A stretch of 64,000 nucleotides of DNA from Sulfomarinibacter sp963733915 (GTDB lineage Bacteria; Acidobacteriota; Thermoanaerobaculia; Thermoanaerobaculales; Sulfomarinibacteraceae), in assembly GCA_963733915.1 (NCBI GenBank), contig CAVTEP010000001.1, positions 434,001-498,000 of the forward strand, read 5' to 3'. Both the position numbers and the translations under genes were made by a program. The notes under the pieces were generated by a model, which saw nothing but the letters and a program-made list of their open reading frames with translations, was not told where the DNA came from and made no database searches. Shown here piece by piece: positions 44,679-53,088 of this stretch (the stretch's first letter is position 1; every line of letters begins with the position of its first letter).

Positions 44679-45879
44679 CCGCCTCCTCCCGCCGCACCGC
44701 GCGAAGCTCGAGGTCGTCGCCGTGCCGGTCGACGTGTTCAAAACACATTCGTCGCGCGGTGTCGAGGGTTGCGATCCCACGACCCGCGACCGCCGACGGG
44801 CCGCCGCCACCGATGATGAAAGGAGCAACGAACAACGCCATCTCGTCGACCAGATCGGCGTCGCTGAATGACCCGTGAACGGTCGGCCCGCCCTCCACCA
44901 GCAGCGCCGCGACCTCGCGCCGTCCGAGGTGATCGAGGACGGCCTCGATGTCGACCCGACCGTCGTCTCCGGCCCTCAGCTCCACCAGCTCCACGCCCGT
45001 CTCGCGCAGTCGCCGCCGGTCTTCGACCGTCGCCGCAACGGTGTGCAGGATGAGGGTCGACGTCGGTTGGTTTTGCACGATGACCGCATCGCTCGGCGTT
45101 CTCAGATTCGAGTCGAGAACGACCCGGCGCCAGCCGGAAACGGGATTGAGGCCGAGACGGCGCGTGAGACTCGGATCGTCGGCGAGGATGGTTTCGACTC
45201 CCACCAGGATCGCGTCGTGCTCCTCGCGAAGCTCGAGCCCCCGTTCGCGGGCGAGTTCGCCCGTGATCCACTTCGAGTCGCCCTCGCGGGTGGCGACCCG
45301 GCCGTCGAGTGAGATTGCGGCCTTCAGCGTCACCCATGGCCGGTGAAACGTGGCCCAGTGCAACCAGCGACGATTGAGGATCCTCGCCCGATCGCTTCCC
45401 GGGCCTTCGCGGACCTCGAGCCCCTCCGCCCTCAGGCTGTCGCTGCCGCCTCCGGCGGCGGCCGTGGGATCGGCGTTTGCAAAGACGACTCTGCGAATCC
45501 CGGCCGCCAGGATGGCATCGACACAGGGCGGGGTCTTGCCGTGATGACTGCAGGGCTCGAGGGTGCAATACAGGGTGGCGCCCCGTGCGTTTTCGCCGGC
45601 TTCTGCGAGGGCGACGACCTCAGCGTGCGGCCCACCGTAGAGTGCGTGGTATCCCTCGCCGACGACCTGGCCTTCGACGTCGATGACTACGGCGCCGACC
45701 ATCGGGTTCGGTGAGACTCCGATTCGTCCGCGGGTGGCGAGTTCGATGGCGCGCTCCATCCAACGGGCATCCGGGTCAATGGGCGCGGTTCTCTTCGCTC
45801 CGCACCCCGGAGCGACGGGCGCTCGGCTGATCGGGCTCCCGTCTCCTGACCCTGGCACTCCCGGTCCCGGCCGCCTCAT
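44659..45879 (-). CDS. ribD: Bifunctional riboflavin deaminase/reductase
   Basis: Second and third steps of riboflavin synthesis. The 406 residues comprise a CMP-deaminase-type zinc domain (GPHAEVVAL and EPCSHHGKTPPC, about residues 80-125) and a reductase domain (about 180-400; VTLKAAISLDGRVA, VEGGPTVHGSF). The N-terminal 40 residues are proline/glycine-rich and unlike the family, so translation might begin at the internal Met41 (MERAIELATRG); the far ATG is used because it directly follows the ftsY stop. One enzyme domain order as in E. coli RibD. Confidence 0.94.
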   Translation of the reverse strand: MRRPGPGVPGSGDGSPISRAPVAPGCGAKRTAPIDPDARWMERAIELATRGRIGVSPNPMVGAVVIDVEGQVVGEGYHALYGGPHAEVVALAEAGENARGATLYCTLEPCSHHGKTPPCVDAILAAGIRRVVFANADPTAAAGGGSDSLRAEGLEVREGPGSDRARILNRRWLHWATFHRPWVTLKAAISLDGRVATREGDSKWITGELARERGLELREEHDAILVGVETILADDPSLTRRLGLNPVSGWRRVVLDSNLRTPSDAVIVQNQPTSTLILHTVAATVEDRRRLRETGVELVELRAGDDGRVDIEAVLDHLGRREVAALLVEGGPTVHGSFSDADLVDEMALFVAPFIIGGGGPSAVAGRGIATLDTARRMCFEHVDRHGDDLELRAVRREEADVHGSD

Positions 45880-46863
45880 TCAGTCCGCCCGTGCTGTGTC
45901 CATGGATGACACAGATTTGAGCTCGGATTCTCCCGATTCGATCGAGAGCAGCGAGTCAACGAAGTCTTCCGCCACGAAAGGCAGCAAATCATCCGCGTCT
46001 TCACCGACACCCACCCATCGTACAGGGAGCTTGAGCGACTCGGCAATGGCGAGAATCACGCCCCCCTTTGCCGTTCCATCGAGCTTTGTCAGCACCACGC
46101 CGGTGACTCCCGCGATGGCGCCGAAGCGTTGCGCCTGCTCGATGCCGTTTGCGCCCGTGGTTGCATCGAGGACGAGCAGCACCTCGTGCGGCGCGCCCGC
46201 CACCTCGCGGGCGGAAATCTTCTTGACCTTTTCGAGCTCCTTCATCAGATTGACCCGGGTGTGCAGCCGCCCGGCCGTGTCGACCAGCACCTCGTCGACG
46301 CCTCTTGAGCGCGCCGAGGCGATGGCGTCAAAAACCACCGCGGCCGGGTCCGCTCCCTCCTGCTGGTGAATCACCGGAACGCCGACCCGCTGCGCCCACA
46401 CCATGAGCTGGTCCACGGCCGCGGCGCGGAAGGTGTCGGCTGCCGCGATGACCACGGTCTTCCCCGCTTCCTGCTTGCGTTTGGCGAGCTTGGCGACGGT
46501 GGTGGTCTTGCCGGTTCCGTTAACGCCGACCACGAGGGTTATCCGCGGCCTTTCGGCGCCCGCTGCGAGCGGTTGGGCGGCCTCCGCCTCCCGCAGGAGA
46601 TCGAGGAGCCGACCGCGTATCGCCGGGCGGAGCTCCTCCGCGGTCGTGATTCGACCGCTTCGGATCTCACTGCGGAGCTCATTGACCAGGCGCAGGGACA
46701 ACTCGACTCCGGTATCCGATCCGATCAAGGCCTCTTCGAGACGATCGAGGAGGGAAGGCTCAATCGGCCCGGTACGACGGAGCGCTTCGCCCGCCCTTTC
46801 CAGGAATTCGGTGTGGGTCATAAACAGACCGCGCTTGAGCTTTCCGAGGAAAGATCGTGTCAT
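45880..46863 (-). CDS. ftsY: Signal recognition particle receptor FtsY
   Basis: SRP GTPase that docks ribosome-SRP complexes at the membrane. The 327 residues contain the N domain (1-105) and the G domain with P-loop GVNGTGKTTTVAKLA, the AADTFRAAAVDQL I-box, DTAGR and TKLDG motifs. The acidic A domain of longer FtsY proteins is missing, as in many bacteria. ATG 46863 is preceded by GGGGGA and begins the N domain; an upstream GTG-type start would add a low-complexity leader. Stop is directly followed by the ribD ATG. Confidence 0.95.
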   Translation of the reverse strand: MTRSFLGKLKRGLFMTHTEFLERAGEALRRTGPIEPSLLDRLEEALIGSDTGVELSLRLVNELRSEIRSGRITTAEELRPAIRGRLLDLLREAEAAQPLAAGAERPRITLVVGVNGTGKTTTVAKLAKRKQEAGKTVVIAAADTFRAAAVDQLMVWAQRVGVPVIHQQEGADPAAVVFDAIASARSRGVDEVLVDTAGRLHTRVNLMKELEKVKKISAREVAGAPHEVLLVLDATTGANGIEQAQRFGAIAGVTGVVLTKLDGTAKGGVILAIAESLKLPVRWVGVGEDADDLLPFVAEDFVDSLLSIESGESELKSVSSMDTARAD

Positions 46864-46919
46864 GAGTCCCCCGTATCGTCGGGATCGCCGCTCAGCGTCC
46901 CTGATCGTGCACGCCGGCG

Positions 46920-47282
46920 TCAGAAGATCTCGTGAGCGATGACCGCGGCCGTGCGACGCAGGCGGTTCAGGGCGTGCGCCCGGGAGCTCCACCGATCCAC
47001 GACGAGCACCACATAGTAGCCGTCGGGCAGCGCCTGCGTCAACGTCACCAGACGGCTGCCCTCGAGCACGATCGAGTGGATAGGCCCCACATCCACGCTC
47101 ATCGTCAATCGTTCGAGCTGCCGCATGAAGATGCTGTGGTAGGCGCCCTCGACCTTGAGGTGGAATGGATCGTCGTGACGAGTGACCCAGTCGACCGCCT
47201 CACCCTCGGGATCCACGAAGATGGCACCGACCGCATGGGGGACGTCGACCAGCAGGTTGGTCAACAGGTAGTTGAACGGCAT
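46920..47282 (-). CDS. Roadblock/LC7-like small protein
   Basis: A 120-residue single domain with the beta-alpha-beta pattern of Roadblock/LC7 proteins (MglB-type): VPHAVGAIFVDPEGEAVDWV, then IHSIVLEGSRLVTLTQALPDGYYVVLVV and a final helix. Such proteins often regulate small Ras-like GTPases; no such GTPase is in the window. It lies between the TPR lipoprotein (7 bases) and ftsY (56 bases) in one transcription unit. The assignment rests on fold pattern, not on catalytic residues. Confidence 0.65.
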   Translation of the reverse strand: MPFNYLLTNLLVDVPHAVGAIFVDPEGEAVDWVTRHDDPFHLKVEGAYHSIFMRQLERLTMSVDVGPIHSIVLEGSRLVTLTQALPDGYYVVLVVDRWSSRAHALNRLRRTAAVIAHEIF

Positions 47283-47289
47283 TCAGGCC

Positions 47290-48093
47290 CTAGCTTGAAC
47301 CGAGGAGGCTCTTTGCAGTCGTCGCGAAATCCGAGTTGGGCGCGTCCGCGATGACCTGCTCCAGATACGGGCGTGCTTCATCATCTCGTCCCATGAGGAC
47401 CAGGACCTTGCCGAGATCGAGCTTGACCTCGGTGCTTTCCGGGAAATTGAGCATGGCCTCCTCGAGGAGGCTCTCCGCCAGGGCGAGCTCGCCTTGCCTC
47501 TGCGCAAGCTCGGCGAGCCGCAAATAGGCTTCGTAGACAGGATTCGGCAGGACGATCGACCGCCTAAAGTTCTCCTCGGCCGCTCCCAGCTGCCCCTGCT
47601 CCAGGTAGACCAACCCGAGATTGTAGAAGACCTGCTTTCGGCGCGGATAGGTCGAGTCTGCGAGCACGGCCACAAAATCGACCTCGGCAAGGCGAAGCTG
47701 GCCCATAGCAAGATAGACGGCGCCGCGGTTGTTGCGGGCATCGGTATAGAGCGGGGCCAATTCCAGAGAGCGGCTGAAGGACGCCATTGCCGCAGCATAG
47801 TCGCCCATTCTCATCTGACAGAGCCCGATCATGTTTGCGGTGGTGGCATTGCCCGGGGCGATCTTGTCCGCCTCTTCAAAACGCTCGATCGCTTCTGGAT
47901 ACCGGCCTTGTTCGAGCAGCACCGAGCCCTGACGCATGAGAGTGAGCGAATAGAGGGGGTCGGTCGGGGTCGACTCGGCCTCCTTCTTGGATTTCTTGTC
48001 GGGTGGCGGCTGTTCAGTAGCGGCGCTCGAACTCGAACAGGCGGTCGAAATGATCAGGCCGATACAGAAGGACGTCGAAATCAATCGTTTCAC
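47290..48093 (-). CDS. TPR lipoprotein, PilW/PilF-like
   Basis: A 267-residue lipoprotein. Signal peptide with lipobox ISTAC (acylated Cys19), a short charged linker, then five to six tetratricopeptide repeats from residue 50 on (SVLLEQGRYPEAIERFEEA and further). PilW/PilF proteins of this form help the type IV pilus secretin assemble; no other pilus gene is nearby, so the role is tentative. The start overlaps the stop of the HD-GYP gene by four bases. Confidence 0.82.
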   Translation of the reverse strand: MKRLISTSFCIGLIISTACSSSSAATEQPPPDKKSKKEAESTPTDPLYSLTLMRQGSVLLEQGRYPEAIERFEEADKIAPGNATTANMIGLCQMRMGDYAAAMASFSRSLELAPLYTDARNNRGAVYLAMGQLRLAEVDFVAVLADSTYPRRKQVFYNLGLVYLEQGQLGAAEENFRRSIVLPNPVYEAYLRLAELAQRQGELALAESLLEEAMLNFPESTEVKLDLGKVLVLMGRDDEARPYLEQVIADAPNSDFATTAKSLLGSS

Positions 48094-49823
48094 GAAACCT
48101 CCGACGAGACCGGTTCTTCGGCCGACGGGGCCGGTGGAGCGATGTCCCCGGCCGAAACGGCGGCGATAAACGCTTCGACAACCCGGGGGTCGAAGCGCGA
48201 TCCCGACATCGAGCGCATTTTGGCGATCACGTAGTCGAGGGTCATAGCCTGTTGATAGGGGCGGGTCGTGGTCATGGCGTCAAAGGTGTCCGCGACGCCG
48301 ATGATACGAGCGACCAGCGGGATACCCTCACCTGCAAGACCGTCCGGGTAACCGTTGCCGTCCCAGGTCTCGTGGTGATTCCGGATTCCCGGAATGATGT
48401 CCTTGAGCATGCGGATCGGGCTCATGATCTGGGCGCCGATGGAGGGATGTTGACGCATGATCTCGAACTCGTCGTCCGAGAGGCCGCCCGGCTTGTTGAG
48501 GATGCCATCGCGGATACCGAGCTTGCCGACATCGTGCAGGATGGCGGCGATATGGACGCGAAAGACCTCGTCCTGGTTGAGTCCGAGGTGGCGGGAAATC
48601 GCCATCGAAAACGAGCTCACCCGCTCGGAGTGACCGCGCGTGTAGGGGTCCTTGGCGTCGATGGCCGCGGCGAGTGTGCGGATCGTCTCGAGAAAGAGCT
48701 CCTGGTTTTGCCGCAGAGCCTGCTTGAGACGGCGGACCAGGGCCTCGATGTTGACGGCCATGTTGTTGAAGTTGCTGCCGAGAAGGGCGATCTCGTCTTC
48801 GCCGCGGACGGTGGCGCGGACGGCCAGGTTGCCGTCGGCGATTTCGGTCGTGGTGGCGGCCAGGTTTTGCAACGGGATGATAAGGCGCCGGCTGAAAGTA
48901 AACCCGATACCGAGCGCAATCACGGCGGCCAGCGCGGTAAACGTCAGGGTCCGCGACCGCATGATTCGCACCGGTGCGAAGGCCTCGGCAGTGGGTCGTT
49001 CCATGAGGACGCCCCAGCCGAGGACGTCGACGGGTGCGACCGAACCGAGCACCTCGCCCGCTTCGATCGCGACCGGATGTTCGTAGGTCAGGGTGATCCG
49101 CTGCGGGCTGTCGAGGAAGCCCCGCACCAGAGGTGAACCGGAGAAGTTCGCCCCCCGCAGGTCGGGGACCGAGGAGATGACCACCTGCCCGTTTCCGTCG
49201 AGAACGCTCACGAACAGACCGGAGTAGGTGTTTTCGCCGAGTTTTTCCTGCAGCGGCTCGAGATCGACCACGCCGCCGAGGGTGCCCCAGACGCCGCTGC
49301 CGCGTGACCTGAGGGGAAACGCCAGCACCGCTTTCGGCGCCTCGCCGCGCGGCACATCGAGAATGATCTCCTCCACCTGCTCACCCGCGAGGGCGCGCTC
49401 GTGGGCTTCGGCGACGGCGTCGTCGAGAATCTTCACCATTCCTGAACCGAGCCGGGGTGAGCGCACGAAGGCGCCAATCCCGGTGCGGGGGATGATCTGA
49501 AGGTAGGCGAACGCGCGGCCCGGCTCGTTGCCGATTCCCTGGAGGAGCGATTCGAAGCTCTTGACGTCGATTCGATCGGCAGCCGCCAGCGCCCGTGCGG
49601 TGCTCGCGAGCAGGGTGCGGTGGCCGTCCATGAAGAGCGATATTTCCCCGGCCAGGCTGACCGCCTGTCTTCCGAGATACCGTTTTTCGACGGTTTCGAG
49701 GTGCGTCCGGTTGGCATTCGTCAGCAGCAGACCTACCAGCACCATCGGAACCACCGTGACCAGGACCAGCGTGGCTGCAATGGGGTAGGTCAGGCTCGAT
49801 CGGAATCGCGCTAAAAAGCCCAT
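48090..49823 (-). CDS. Membrane Cache-HAMP-HD-GYP phosphodiesterase
   Basis: Predicted c-di-GMP phosphodiesterase, 577 residues. Helix 1 about 14-36, periplasmic Cache sensor about 40-290, helix 2 about 292-312, HAMP about 313-365, HD-GYP about 375-560. The metal pair is His430-Asp431 (ILHDVGKLGI) and the HHETWDGNGYP motif begins at His483. Unlike the first HD-GYP protein of the window this domain has canonical length. Coupled to the PilW-like gene, which fits c-di-GMP control of surface functions. Confidence 0.94.
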   Translation of the reverse strand: MGFLARFRSSLTYPIAATLVLVTVVPMVLVGLLLTNANRTHLETVEKRYLGRQAVSLAGEISLFMDGHRTLLASTARALAAADRIDVKSFESLLQGIGNEPGRAFAYLQIIPRTGIGAFVRSPRLGSGMVKILDDAVAEAHERALAGEQVEEIILDVPRGEAPKAVLAFPLRSRGSGVWGTLGGVVDLEPLQEKLGENTYSGLFVSVLDGNGQVVISSVPDLRGANFSGSPLVRGFLDSPQRITLTYEHPVAIEAGEVLGSVAPVDVLGWGVLMERPTAEAFAPVRIMRSRTLTFTALAAVIALGIGFTFSRRLIIPLQNLAATTTEIADGNLAVRATVRGEDEIALLGSNFNNMAVNIEALVRRLKQALRQNQELFLETIRTLAAAIDAKDPYTRGHSERVSSFSMAISRHLGLNQDEVFRVHIAAILHDVGKLGIRDGILNKPGGLSDDEFEIMRQHPSIGAQIMSPIRMLKDIIPGIRNHHETWDGNGYPDGLAGEGIPLVARIIGVADTFDAMTTTRPYQQAMTLDYVIAKMRSMSGSRFDPRVVEAFIAAVSAGDIAPPAPSAEEPVSSEVS

Positions 49824-49904
49824 GAGACCGAGAAGAATATATCATGATGGGGCCGTGAATACTGTGATGATTGGCATGGAACGGATTGCGCCTCGGGTGG
49901 TAAC

Positions 49905-51608
49905 GTGACCCTCGATCGCCGAAAAGCTGCACGCGCGCTGCGCCAAATTGCGGTCCTGCTCGAAGTCCAGGGCGAAAACGTCCATCGCGTGCGCGCCCTG
50001 GCCAACGCCTCGAGAATCGTCGAGCGAATCGAGGGCGATCTCGAGGACATGATCGAAAGCGGTGAGATTCTCAACATCAAGGGGTTGGGCAAAGGAACTG
50101 CGGCGATCCTCGAGCAGCTCGCAGCCGGACGGACACCCGAAACCCTCGAAGAGGCGGAGAAGGCGGTTCCGGCCGGTGTGCGCGAGTTGATCGGATTGCC
50201 CGGGCTGGGGCCGAAAAAGGTGCGGGCCCTGTGGCGGGACCTCGAAATCTCGAGCATCGGCGAGCTCGAGTATGCGTGCCGCGAAAACCGACTCGTCGAG
50301 CTGCCGGGTTTCGGCGCCAAGACCCAGGAAAAGCTGCTCGATGCCATTCGCTATTCGCGATTGGCCGATCAGCGACGGCTCATCAACGAGGCGTGGGCTG
50401 CGGCGACGCGACTCGCGTCGGCCTTGAAGGGGATCGCAGCCATCGAAGAGGTAGTGCTCACCGGCGAGCTGCGGCGTTGTTCGGAAACGGTGGGGTCGCT
50501 GGACCTCGTGGCGACTGCAGTCGATGAAAGTGCCGCCGAAAAGGGCTTCGCCGATCATTTCCGCCAACTCCGGCGAGAGGCGCCCGGCCATTTCAGCGGG
50601 CTGACTGAGGATGGGTTTGCCATTCGAGTGCGGGTCGCTCCACCACCCGAGACCGCGGCCGCGCTTCTGTGGTCAACCGGCTCCGATGAGCACATTCGCG
50701 CGCTCGTGATGCGCGCCGAGGCTGTCGGGCTGAGCTTGGACGAGCGTGGTCTGTGGCGGGACGGCGTGCCCTTGGCATGTGCCGACGAGAGAGAACTGTA
50801 CGACGCCCTCGGCTGCCACTGGGTCCCTCCCGAGCTGCGCGAAGGCGGTGACGAGGTAGAGCGCGGCATTGCCGGCACGCTGCCCGATCTGGTGACGATC
50901 GACGATCTGCTGGGGGTCCTTCACAACCACACGACCGACTCCGACGGCGCCGCGCCGGTGGCGGCGATGGCGGACGCCGCTCGCCAACACGGGTGGTCGT
51001 TTTTTGGAGTCGCGGATCACTCGCCGGTGGCGGCCTACGCCAACGGTGTCAGTGCTGAGAGGCTGCGCGACCAGTGGCGCCGGATCGACGAGCTCAACGC
51101 CGGGCAACCGGAGATGCGAATCGTCAAAGGGCTCGAGGCCGACATTCTGCCGGATGGCGGGCTCGACATTCCGGAGGGTTGCGAGGAGGGGCTCGAGTAC
51201 GTGGTGGCCTCGGTTCACTCCGTGTTCGGTCTGTCGGAAGAGGCTCAGACCGCCCGGGTGGTGCGTGCGGTCTCCCACCCCGCCTGCCGAATTCTCGGTC
51301 ATCCGACCGGCCGCCTGCTGCTGGCCCGGCCGGGTTATGCGGTCGATCTCGAAAGGGTGCTCGGCGCGTGTGCCGAGCACGGGGTGGCGGTGGAGATCAA
51401 CGCCAGTCCCTATCGCCTCGACCTCGACTGGCGGTGGGCTCGACGCGCGCTGGAGCTCGGTCTTGCACTGGCGGTCAACCCGGATGCCCACTCCACCGAC
51501 GGTCTCGCCGATGTCCGCTGGGGCCTGGCGGTCGCCCGCAAGGCCGGAGCGACGGCCGCGGACCTGGTCAACTGTCGGGGAATTGAGGAGTTCATCTCGG
51601 GTACGTGA
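49905..51608 (+). CDS. polX: PolX-type DNA polymerase/3'-5' exonuclease with altered palm
   Basis: Base-excision repair enzyme, 567 residues: helix-hairpin-helix domain 1-170 (NIKGLGKGTAAILEQL, GLPGLGPKKVRAL), polymerase X palm 175-310 and C-terminal PHP exonuclease 335-565. The PHP metal ligands are visible (LHNHTTDSDG, VADHSPV, GLEADIL, ASVHSV, LGHPTGR, NPDAHS). In the palm the catalytic pair GDxD is changed to GSLDL (motif GELRRCSETVGSLDLVAT), so one metal-binding aspartate is lost and polymerase activity may be absent. The GTG start at 49905 begins the first conserved helix. Confidence 0.92.
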   Translation: MTLDRRKAARALRQIAVLLEVQGENVHRVRALANASRIVERIEGDLEDMIESGEILNIKGLGKGTAAILEQLAAGRTPETLEEAEKAVPAGVRELIGLPGLGPKKVRALWRDLEISSIGELEYACRENRLVELPGFGAKTQEKLLDAIRYSRLADQRRLINEAWAAATRLASALKGIAAIEEVVLTGELRRCSETVGSLDLVATAVDESAAEKGFADHFRQLRREAPGHFSGLTEDGFAIRVRVAPPPETAAALLWSTGSDEHIRALVMRAEAVGLSLDERGLWRDGVPLACADERELYDALGCHWVPPELREGGDEVERGIAGTLPDLVTIDDLLGVLHNHTTDSDGAAPVAAMADAARQHGWSFFGVADHSPVAAYANGVSAERLRDQWRRIDELNAGQPEMRIVKGLEADILPDGGLDIPEGCEEGLEYVVASVHSVFGLSEEAQTARVVRAVSHPACRILGHPTGRLLLARPGYAVDLERVLGACAEHGVAVEINASPYRLDLDWRWARRALELGLALAVNPDAHSTDGLADVRWGLAVARKAGATAADLVNCRGIEEFISGT

Positions 51609-51641
51609 CGCAGCCTGGGGTACGACTGAGGTGCGGTGTGC

Positions 51642-51729
51642 AAGGGAAAAGGGGAAAAGGGGAAAAGGAGAAAGGGAGAAAAGGGGAGGGAGGTTGGTCC
51701 CCTTTTCTCCTCTGCACCTTTTCTCCCCT
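51642..51729. repeat. Purine/pyrimidine tandem hairpin (family B)
   Basis: About five AAAAGGGG/AAAAGGAG words (51649-51684) face CCCCTTTTCTCC and CCTTTTCTCCCC words (51699-51729), separated by a short GAGGGAGGTTGG loop. It follows the polX stop. Confidence 0.75.
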
Positions 51730-51811
51730 GCATTTCGAAGCGGTCCCCACTCACGCCAGTGAACTGTAGACCCCCAACGACTTCCGGGATAACCTCGATG
51801 GAGGAGGGTAT

Positions 51812-52267
51812 GTGGCCGATCTGGTACTGGTGGTGGAGGACGATCCCGCCAACGCGGTGCTGGTGGAGGCGATTCTCACCTCGGTCGGGGGCTTCGACGC
51901 GGTCTGCAGCGACGACGGCGACGAAATCCTCGGCACGGTTCGGGAGCTGCCGCTGGCGGCGGTGCTGATGGACGTTTCTCTCGGCAACACCCGCGTTGCC
52001 GGCACCAAGGTTGACGGGGTCGAGCTCACCCGTCTCATCCGCGATTTGCCGGAGGGCCTCAATCTCCCGGTCATACTGCTCACCGCCCACGCCATGAAAG
52101 GCGACCGCGAGCGGCTGCTCTTCGAATCCAGCGCCAACGACTACGTGGCCAAACCGATCATCGATCAAAAGGGCCTGGTGGAGCTTGTTCGGCGACATAT
52201 CCGAGCCGCCGAGGCGGTGAGGGCCGAACTCGAGGATCGACGCCGGGACCGCGATGGACCAGCTTGA
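51812..52267 (+). CDS. Single-domain response regulator
   Basis: A 151-residue receiver domain without output domain. Acidic pocket Glu9-Asp10-Asp11, phospho-acceptor Asp54 (VLMDVSLGN), Thr91 (LLTAHA) and Lys114 (VAKPI) are all present. GTG start at 51812 follows GGAGGAGGG. Such proteins pass phosphate to partner kinases or bind target proteins. It overlaps the downstream cyclase gene by 14 bases; no histidine kinase is adjacent. Confidence 0.92.
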   Translation: MADLVLVVEDDPANAVLVEAILTSVGGFDAVCSDDGDEILGTVRELPLAAVLMDVSLGNTRVAGTKVDGVELTRLIRDLPEGLNLPVILLTAHAMKGDRERLLFESSANDYVAKPIIDQKGLVELVRRHIRAAEAVRAELEDRRRDRDGPA

Positions 52268-52919
52268 CGGCTCGTGGGCAGCAGCCCTGGCTCAGGGTGA
52301 GTGGTTTGACGTCAGCCGCCCGCTGCGGAATACCACGCCGGTGTGGCCGGGGGACCGCTCATTCGAGCTTCGCCAGCGTCGCGGGCCGGGCTTCGTCCTC
52401 AGCTCCTTCGAGACCACGTGTCACGTCGGCACTCATGTCGACGCTCCGCTTCACCTCGATCCATCGCTGACCGGGATCGAGAAGATTCCCATCGGACGCT
52501 GCGTCGGGCCGGCCGAGGTCGTGGTGCTGCCGGCGAAGGTCGAGCCGGTGGGTCCCGCCGACCTCCCGGTTGGTTGGGAGCCGATCGAAACACGGGTGCT
52601 CTTCCGCACCGATTCGCACCCGATCGACGAACCGATCAGCGACGGTTTCACCGGTCTTTCGGCGGAATTGGTGGATTGGCTCGCGGACCGTGGCGTCGAG
52701 CTGGTTGGGATCGATACGCCGTCGGTGGATGTCTTCGACTCCGAGGACGTCGGAGCTCACCGCGCGCTCCTCGCCCGCGGGATGACCTGGATCGAAGGCC
52801 TGTGGCTCACAGATATCGAACCGGGGCGCTATTTCCTCGTTGCCCTGCCGATCCTCCTCGAAGGCGCCGAGGCCGCGCCGGTGCGAGCGATTCTCAAGCC
52901 AATCAGTAGCGAGTTTTGA
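52254..52919 (+). CDS. Cyclase/kynurenine formamidase-like metal hydrolase
   Basis: A 221-residue member of the cyclase superfamily (KynB-like). The zinc-binding motif HxGTHxDxPxH is complete: His57, His61, Asp63, His67 (HVGTHVDAPLH). The start DVSRPLRNTTPVWPGD is also typical. Known activities include hydrolysis of N-formylkynurenine and other amides; no kynurenine-pathway gene is near, so the substrate is open. Overlap with the response regulator suggests translation coupling. Confidence 0.9.
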   Translation: MDQLDGSWAAALAQGEWFDVSRPLRNTTPVWPGDRSFELRQRRGPGFVLSSFETTCHVGTHVDAPLHLDPSLTGIEKIPIGRCVGPAEVVVLPAKVEPVGPADLPVGWEPIETRVLFRTDSHPIDEPISDGFTGLSAELVDWLADRGVELVGIDTPSVDVFDSEDVGAHRALLARGMTWIEGLWLTDIEPGRYFLVALPILLEGAEAAPVRAILKPISSEF

Positions 52920-53081
52920 GTTTTTAGTTTTGAGGTTTGAGTTGCGGACGGCCGTTGTTCGTCTCAGCTATCTGCCACAAAACGCGGCAATTTGCGGGTC
53001 CTCACTCGCACCATGATTGGCGTTCCCTGGGGTGGGAGGGGGATAACTCAAAACTCAAAACCTAAAACTCAAAACTCAACA
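52911..53081. repeat. AAAACTC-word tandem hairpin (family C)
   Basis: GAGTTTTGAG/TTTTTAG words (52911-52942) are complementary to five AAAACTC/AAAACC words (53045-53080), with about 100 bases between them. The left arm begins in the last codons of the cyclase gene. The element fills the gap between two convergent genes. Confidence 0.75.
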
Positions 53082-53088
53082 TTCGTGT

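Noticed and set aside
45880..46863. FMN riboswitch upstream of the riboflavin genes
   Set aside because: ribD directly abuts ftsY with no intergenic leader, and no RFN-like conserved blocks are visible.
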